64,000 nucleotides of DNA from Trogon surrucura. Lineage: Eukaryota; Chordata; Aves; Trogoniformes; Trogonidae. The stretch spans positions 9,098,501-9,162,500 of the forward strand of contig CM036633.1 in assembly GCA_020746105.1 (NCBI GenBank), read 5' to 3'. Position 1 is the stretch's first letter; each line of letters begins with the position of its first letter. This document shows, piece by piece, positions 49,901 to 58,900 of this stretch. Both the position numbers and the translations under genes were made by a program. The notes under the pieces are model-generated. The model was given only the letters and a program-made list of their open reading frames with translations. It had not been told where the DNA came from and did no database searches.

Positions 49901-52900
49901 ACGCAGCACCTGTTTAATCTTGAAAGACAACCATGTTAAAAAATGAGACCGTATGAGAAATAAGCGTGTTTAATCAAAACCAGAGGGCAAATGCAGTCAG
50001 AACATATTCAAAGATAATTTTGGCAGAGTGGGGGAGGAGGGGGAGTGGGGAGATGAATAACTGTGCCAAGAATGGTCTGTTACACCTCAGCTCTAGGGGA
50101 CAGTAGCAGCGGAAGAGGCAGCAGCAACCATCATTTCCTAAGCTGGGGTCCAGCACACGTGCACGTCCTCCCACTGCCTCCCCTTGAGCTCTCCAGCATA
50201 AACTCCTCTCTGATGGACACACCTGAACAGTCTGACTTGGTTGAGAACTTCTTAAGGAGCAGTGACTGATCAGATAACGTCAAGTCTGAATGCTTCACTC
50301 CTACTGTTACTACCTTTAAAGGTATGGTTTTGCCACATTAACAAAATAGGCTCAATATATACACAATGACTCAAAAGTCGCTTCTGGTTTGTGAGCTTTG
50401 AAATGGAGCACTGAAACTGAACTGCTCATTTTGAACAGTGAAAGATTTACAGCCTAAAGGATGTTCTTCATTTCAGAGTTCACTGTAATTTTTAGTATCC
50501 GAATCCACTCAGAGCCCTTATCTGGCCACATACACCTGGATGATGGATGCTCTTGTTACTGACTGCCAGCCCGTCTCCTTGGGAGATCAGGAATCCCCAG
50601 AGGATGGGCTCTTATTAGTGGCTCTCTCTTCCCAGGAGTGTTTTAAATCAATGATTTGAATTCTCAAGCTACAACAGACTGTGGTATGCTAGTATAATGA
50701 AGAACAAAGGGAAATCTCTTTTCTGCCCTCTCTGTTGAAATTTTGCAGAGTTAGGTCATTTTATATTAGAAGAACGCATGAAAATAATTCCCCTAGAATG
50801 ACTGAAGATGGAAGAGATTTTTATTAAGGACCATCTGAGTAATATAAATTACTATTATTTACTTATGATTAGGAGAAATGTGTTCTACATTTTTTATAAG
50901 AATTTTAAGTTGAACGCTAAATTTATTGGATTAGTTGGTTTAAAACAGAAAAGACATGAAATCAAATAATACTATTAATACTACCTATTACCTAAAAATT
51001 TGATACCTGAAGTGCTGAATTATAAAGGCACTTTCATTTTCAAAGCTAATTCTAAATGCAACATCAGTAACAAAAGCTCTATGGACAGATGAGATTTAGC
51101 ATCCTAATCTGCAGACAGTAAACTGAGGCATGGAGTGATTTATAGTGACACAGTGAATTCATGTGAGAAGTTAAATCAGAACCCAGGCAGCCCTGACTTC
51201 TGTGCTCAAATCACTGACTTCCATCAACAGGCTACAGCACTCAGGGCCCTGTATGAGCTGAATTCCAGGACATGTCTGTGAACCGCAGTGGGACACAGCA
51301 ACTACTCTCTCTTGCAGCTACTGCCACACACGACTGAGAATAAGAAACATGGGATACCCTGGAGGAATGTAGGAGATACCACAGGTCTGGAAAGTTGAGG
51401 AGGTTTAGATTTACAGTCCAGATCTCCAATCCAGCCTGACCATTCTGAGAATGCTGCATAAAACGTACTCAGGCATCATCTGTGGAGATCACTGGAAACG
51501 CTTTTCTTTTGACATTAGGGAAGTGACACACTAGAGCCTTCTGGGGACTCCAGCTTTGTGTGAGCAAAAACCTCATCGGCAGCTTCCATGGAGGCCCATC
51601 TCTGCAGGCAACTGTCCTTGCCTGATACTCAGCTCCAAGCTACCGGCTTCCATTTGTGTTGTGGCTGACTCGGGCTAACAAGCAGAGGTGCTGATCCCAA
51701 GTTAACAGCACACTGCAGTAACCAAGTCACAATGCTTGGAGTCAATCCAAAATCCAAATTCTCTTCAACTATGCAAAGAATGTTGTATATTTTTTCAGTC
51801 TGTCAAGATTTATGTCCTTCAATGAGAAGCAACTGCACAAATGAATGAGTATTAAATCTTGTTGAAGTGCATTTTTTCAGATGGAAAGCACTTTTTTCCT
51901 TGGGATTTCTAATGATACATTTGCCACAGTTTCTGTCGTCTGTTTTCAAGGAAGAGCTCTCCTGTGACAGTGCAAACTTAGATGAAGGGGGTGGAGGAAG
52001 CTGTCCATTAAACAGCTAGGATTTCATGGCAGTAGAAAAGCATGTTCCAAAACCAGAGCTGAGGAACCATTAAACTTCCCATGGTGGGATCAGGGGATGG
52101 GAAGGATCAGTGCCCTGTCATGAGTGTGAAGAGGCAAACAGTGATGTTTCACAAACAGCAAAGCTGCAAGATTCCTGTTCTCATAATTGCTAAACACAGA
52201 ATAAAATAGAAGCCAGGCACGAATGTTTTTGCGGATAAGTGTAATGCATTTACTGTGCTGCTATTTGTGAGGGATTCTTCACAAACATCCAGGGGACTGC
52301 CGATTTATTTGTGAAAATGAAGGCAACTCATAACATTAGCATGACTACTACTCACTTAACAAAAATCTGTGCCCTCTCAGTAGGAGATTCCTTACTCAGC
52401 ATGTGCTGTCCATTTCCAACTGTTTGCTTTTTGAGGTGGGTCTCTATTTTGACAGAGGCTGACTGATGCACTTCAAAATATTAAAATTATTACTGTTGCA
52501 AGTGTTTCAATTACCAAATTAAGACGTGACTGTGAGGACCAATTCGGGATTAAGAGTAATCACTAGTAAACAGTCCATGTGCAAAGTTTGTTCTGTCTCT
52601 TTAGTGAATACTAATAATTAATTATTACATTAACAGAAAATGGAATCAAAGAACTTTAAATCCCTTTTTTTACAGCTAACATATTACTGTTGAGTTTCAG
52701 CATTTTTACAGAAGTGCTTGGAACTGACAGAAAAATGTAGGAGAGACATACTAGTCAATCTGTTTCCTCAAACTGTCTTGTCTTGATAAGGTGGGAAACT
52801 GAAAATGCCTGAAAAATGGCAGTTCCCACCAACTTACACGGAATTGATCTTTGAGTGCTTTGCAAATCATAATTAAAAAACACCCACAAAGTTTATCACC

Positions 52901-55900
52901 TCTTAACTGCCTCCTTTTATTCAACAGCTCTTCATGAGGATAATGCTATTAATCTGACAGTCCAGTCTCTGGCACTGGATGCACAGAGAAATAATTTTGA
53001 GGGACCCCGGTGCTTTAAATATTATTTCTGGACATTGAGACAAACACAGTTTGGTCTCCTGGGAGACAAGACAACAGTGAGACAGTTAAGTCTGTATGAA
53101 CCCCAGGAAAAAATTTCCCATATAATTGACCTCTGGATCTTTTCCAGCAATTCTACTTGTGTAGTTTCTGACCCAAGATTTTATCCTGTTCCTGTATTCT
53201 GCCAGTGTTCAAAGGGAGAAAAAGATGCCATCGGCTGGAAACAAAGGCTCTCAGAACAGAGAGTTTGCACCGATCCAACTACCAGTTTCAAACAGCATCA
53301 GAATAATGCCAGTGCCGTAAGGACTGTGATGGCATTCAGTGAGGTGGGAATCTGGAGATAACAGTTATGTTGCAAAAGCATGAACACAAAGAACAGTAGT
53401 TTTTGGAAAATTGTTTCCATAAAGTGAAGCTGATACTTGGTCCAGTAATGCAGGGCACGTTCGTATGGCTTCGACACTGATGCCTGAAATATCTGTGTTC
53501 TTATCAGTCTTTTAACTTGCATCTGCCTCGCTCACAAGGATGTTTAAATACCAACACTGTGGTGCCTGATTCGGTGAACTCAAGGAACTTATGGTGCCTG
53601 CTAAGACAACACCTGCAGTCCCCAGATCACGTCCAGACTCTCTCAAGCACTTCATGGGAATAGAAAGGGCTTGGGCTGTGAACTGGAGGAAATGGTCATG
53701 TCTCCAAGTCCTCCTCTTTACCCAAGACTTATCAAAACCAGGTAGGAACTTGCCTGCATTCGCACGTGTGAGTGTGTGAGCTGTAAATCCAAAGCTCCTA
53801 GGTAGTGCAGTAGACGGTCACATGCTAGAGAAGGGACCCTGCAATGTTCAGATTTCCCTTGCTCCTAGAATAAGCTATGCAGCCCACCCAGCTAGAAAAA
53901 TCAGAGCTACAGAATTTGGAGCTATACAGCAAAGTAACACAAGTATTAGTATTTATGCAGTGAAGAAAGTCTAGCTACAGGTGCAATTCCCCATTTTAAT
54001 TCTACTCTATCATAATTTTCCTTCTCATTCTCCTCTAGTATAAAACAGTACCAGTTTCACAAGAAATATCAGTGTTTACATTAACATGTTTCTTACCAGA
54101 AGACTCTTTCCCAGGATGTTTTCCACAAGCTTGAAGTCATTACGTAATTGTTTGCTCTTGCAACTGGTGCCTTCCATCTCCTCATCAGCATAAAAGCGGA
54201 AATACAAGGATTCATCCTTAAATTCACTTTTCTCCAGGACTGGAAACAACATACATGAAATACACACATGCATTTACACAGAGAAAGAAAGAGAGAAACA
54301 CAGAAGAAAGTTAAAGGAAATCCTGAATATTTCTCCAGTCTTTACAGAACAAAGAATAGATGCATCCCTATCAGTCAGCTATTCAGCTCTATATTTTTAA
54401 GATGATACCGTATCTGAGGAGTATTCCTCTCTTCACAGTGCATGGTAATCCATGATTTGATGTTTTACCTCCCTGGTATGTTGAATGCATATAAAATGCA
54501 AAAGATCTTCTTGCAAGAAAGATATTACTAGAAACTTTATGTTCCTTTCTCATTTCAGAATGAATATTGTCAGCTATAAAAGGAGCAAAGAGGAGTAAAA
54601 TGGTTGTTTAAAGGTAAATGAGATGGCTAAACAGACTAAGGCTTTTCAAACTAAAAAGGAGTTGAGAAGGAAGTGAGATACTATAAAATTCTGGAACGTG
54701 TGACAAAGTTCTCTACCACATTTTCAAATATGAGACCTGGGGCTTTCAAATAAAAGCAATAAGTGACAATTTTAAAACCTGAGGAATAACTTCATCTACT
54801 TATGTAAAGGAACTGCTTGCCAAAAGATGTTACGAATGCCAGAAGTTTACATAGGCTCAAAACAGATCAAGTTCTTTAAAGAAAAACAATTCTACTTAGA
54901 TTGTTATCAAGTACTATGCAAATCTCTATTAGTTATTCACAGTAACCTGATCTCAAAAACACTATTCAAAATATGGAGAGCAAACGTTATTTATTACTAA
55001 AACTCAATGTTTCATTGGACAAACTATATTTTACTCTTAAGACTTTGTATGTACTGTTTGATACTGATAGAGATGTGGTCTGTTTACTTCCCCAGTTTAG
55101 CAGCAGCATCACTGAGGATAGGTGCTTAACCTGGCAGTCTGGCACTTCAGACTGGGAAGCCTCAGAGGTTCAGAACTCGCGATTGTGCTTGGTGTCCAAG
55201 TGGCAAGAACTAAGCAATTTTACTTTGTACCTGACATTTCTTGGTGACATTTGAGAACAGTACTTGGCTTGTGCATTGGTCTGATGGCTCTGAAAGAGAT
55301 GCAGTGAAAAAACGGGCACCTTCTAGCTTGTCTCATCACTTCAGGGCTCATCATAACTATTACCTAGGGGATTCACTTGGGAAGGTACGAGGCTTAGACA
55401 TCTCGGGTAAGCGTGAAAACTGCTTTTTAGAAGGACCTGCTGGGATGCCTGCAACTGTATACGTGTCAGCGTGTATGGCACAGCCTACAGAAAAGAGATT
55501 TTGAGTCAGCTAATCTGACTGATGTAGGAGCTCCTTTAATTGGCTGTGGGAAGCAACACCGATGCATTACCATGATGCATGAAGCCGTTATTGCAGAGTC
55601 CAACACCCAGTGCGACAGCTTCCTCCCGAGTCTGACAGTCTCCCTAGAAACAAAAGGATAAATATTACAACTCAGACAACTTTCTAAGCTAAATTATTCC
55701 CCTTCCCTGCTGCATAGCCTGTGGCTCTGATATTGGCAGGATGCTCTTTGTAGGGAACAATAGCAAGAAATTAAAATAGCTACCCCCTTGCCCAAACCCC
55801 ATTCATTCCTATATACAGCACTTCTTGCCTCCTGCGGGAACTAGGAGGACAAAGACCAAGATTCTGGAAAGTAGCTGTTTAACCCACAAAGTGACATAAT

Positions 55901-58900
55901 TTATCTCAATGTAAAGACGTTTTATTTGCATTCATAGTGTTGGACTTTAGGACTCATTAGCCATAGACAACAACGCTCATTCTCAGAGACAGAAGTTGAG
56001 AGATCATATCTATATTCAACCAAAGGGAGAAAAACCTGAGCAAATGCAGAGAACATGAACTCCAAAGGTCAGACTGGTTAAAACTGCAGTGGCACTCTTT
56101 TCTTACGCAGCAGACCTCTGAAAAACAGCTTCAGCTTCTTACTACCTGAAGCTTTGAGTGTAGTATTTCAAAACAGGTAAGAAGGTGACTTGCATTAAGT
56201 TTTGCATTTACAAGTCAGTTAAATACAAGCAATGCTTATTTTTCTCTACATATCTGCTGATTTGCAGCCACAAGTGAAGACTTCATGCTGGTGTACTTTT
56301 TAGGTAGACATACAAGTTGGAAATAGTCCTGTTAAAAATTAGCAGGCACTATTGGTCTTACCCAGATACACTGGTCACCTGATGTAAGATCACCTGCGTC
56401 CCAGTCCCCAAATGGGCACAAGAGAACCCGAGATTTGCTGTTGCACTAAACGCAGTTGGTGAGCTCCTTCCAGCAGGCAGGGGACCTGCTGCTTTGGCAG
56501 AGCAGCGATTTCAGAATATCACTTCCAGTCCCACTAAGTTAGAGGCTGTAGCCTGCACAAGTATTACACCTTCCTTCCCAGCCCTCACCTGGAGAACTAG
56601 ATACCCTGACGCTCTAGCAGCAACTGCAGAGAAGTGCACTGACTTTGTTTTAAGCAAACCAGCTCGCAGCCCGAGACCCTTCTGATCTCATCAGCAGAAC
56701 ACCAGTCCTGCTTCGAGTCCTGCTAAGGAGAGCAGGAGCTATTTGCCAGGCAAAGAGCATTGCTCTGGTGTAAAGATACTATTTAAATACAGGATAAAAC
56801 AGGACCAGCTCTTCCAATGAGCAGCGTTGCTGGTTCTTCTTAAAGAGACGTTCTGAGAACACAAAAAGGCATGCCAATAACAAACTGAGAATTCAATACT
56901 GCTATCTTGGTAGGAAAAAGAGCAAGGCAGTTCTGGATGAACTGCGTTATGTAATCACACAAGGAAAGCCAAGAAAAGGGCTTTAATAAACCTGAAGTTT
57001 AACTTTTACTATAAACTAATTTCAATTCTTTTAAGTCCCTCCTCATATTCAACATCCTATCAGTTCTCAACACTCACTTTGTGTTCTTTATGGGATAACT
57101 GGGTAGTTTATTTTACAGAGGCTAAGACTTAAAAATCTAATTTATTCTTTCAACTGTAAATAAACTGTAAGAAAAATGCCTTCTAATGCTACTCTCTCAA
57201 CTTTTAGGAATCTGTTTTTGTTTTAGGCAAAATAATCTGTGTAGGAGGGCTCTAAACCAGACTTGGCTACTCCTAATGATGTTAACTTGGCCTCAAAACA
57301 TTCCCCTAGCAAAACAGCGTTCTCCAATTATTAAACATAACTTAAAATAGATCATTTCAGCTCGCCTGTAAGTACTTCTAAATATTATGTAGCAATTTGC
57401 CAAATGCATTGAAAGCAGTAACAAAAATCTTAAGAAAAAAGAACCACTTACAGTCAACAATCTTGACAGAACGTGTCTCAGAACTTTTTCAACCAGAAAT
57501 TGGATGTGAAATTAGACACACTAGTTTTGACAAGGTAATTTAGGTTTATTCCAACATAATCACTGAATTTTAGTTGGCAGAATTATAGAAACAGTTTACA
57601 GCCAGTGAAGAATCATGTCCAGAACACACTATTATTATTATTACTATTACTACTGCCACCATTACTATTACTATTATGATTGTTGTTGTTGTTGTCTGTT
57701 TCTGGTAGCGATATGACGTCTAAAGCCCTAATCATGGTCCCTGGCTAATTGCTTTGAGATGCGTAAGCCCAGCAATTAAGTCTCTGACCCAGATTGTTTA
57801 CAACCCACATGTAGGAGAAAAGAAAGCAGATGAACACTTCAGAACAGCAGCCAAACCACTTTTAAATATTTGTCAGTATCATGGAAAAAGAGAGTTTTAA
57901 GATTAAGTGCTCATTCCAAGTGAGAAGGAAGTCTAAGGCAGTGCAATGCATAGAGGTGCAATATATACTGCAACAGAAAGAAGGAATGGGTGGGTGGGTG
58001 CGTGGATGGATGGATGGATGGATGGAAAGAGGTAAGAAACTCATTGGAGTAAAACACCTGAACAATCTTACCAGCAGATTTCTATTTTGCTTTTGTCCCT
58101 TTACTTCCACTTTACCTTTAATAAAAGTGCCATTTTAAGTTAGGACTGGGAATTCAACTGGTAGTGTTTTATCACAGATAATTTCTGGACATCTGGATAT
58201 AAATCTTGAGCTAGATGACAAAAGTACTGTCTTTGTGGCAGTACAGTCTTTTAGTGCGCCCTCAGTAGCACCTCAGATTCTGTGAAGTACAAGAGCTCTG
58301 AGATTTATGAGGTTTGTGTTCCTCTTTGTTCTCAGCCTACTGCCAGTGGGAAAAAGATCAGGTTGTAAAATGAAGTTTAGAGGGTCCAGAATCAATGAAA
58401 ATATGAGCCTCTTCCCTTCCAGGATTATCTCTAAATATACTTAGGGAGCATAATATAATTCACAGACACTTTCAGTCTAAATTCACAGATATGGATCAGA
58501 TAGTTCTCCTTTCAGTCTCTGACTGCTGAAACCATTTCTGTGTTACATTCAAGAGGTCACTAAAGTAATGCTCTCGGAGAACTCTAATACAGCATTATGT
58601 TTTCCAGAATTTGACTTTGTGCTTCTAGAAGAGGCATAAACATTTCTATCTCCAATCGGTGCTCATGGTCATGTATGCTTCCCTTCACCATCACACTTCA
58701 TGCTTTATTGTAGTGTCTCAGGTACAATTTACCTAAGACATATTACAGGGAAAACTGCAATAGGATCCAGCTATTGCAGAGAGCTATAAAAAATAAAAAG
58801 ATATCAAGCAAATTCAGCATTAATTCTCCAAATCTTCACATCATTAGCAAATCCCTTGACCATCCTCTCTCACATGCAAAAACTCCCTGTAGAGTATCAT

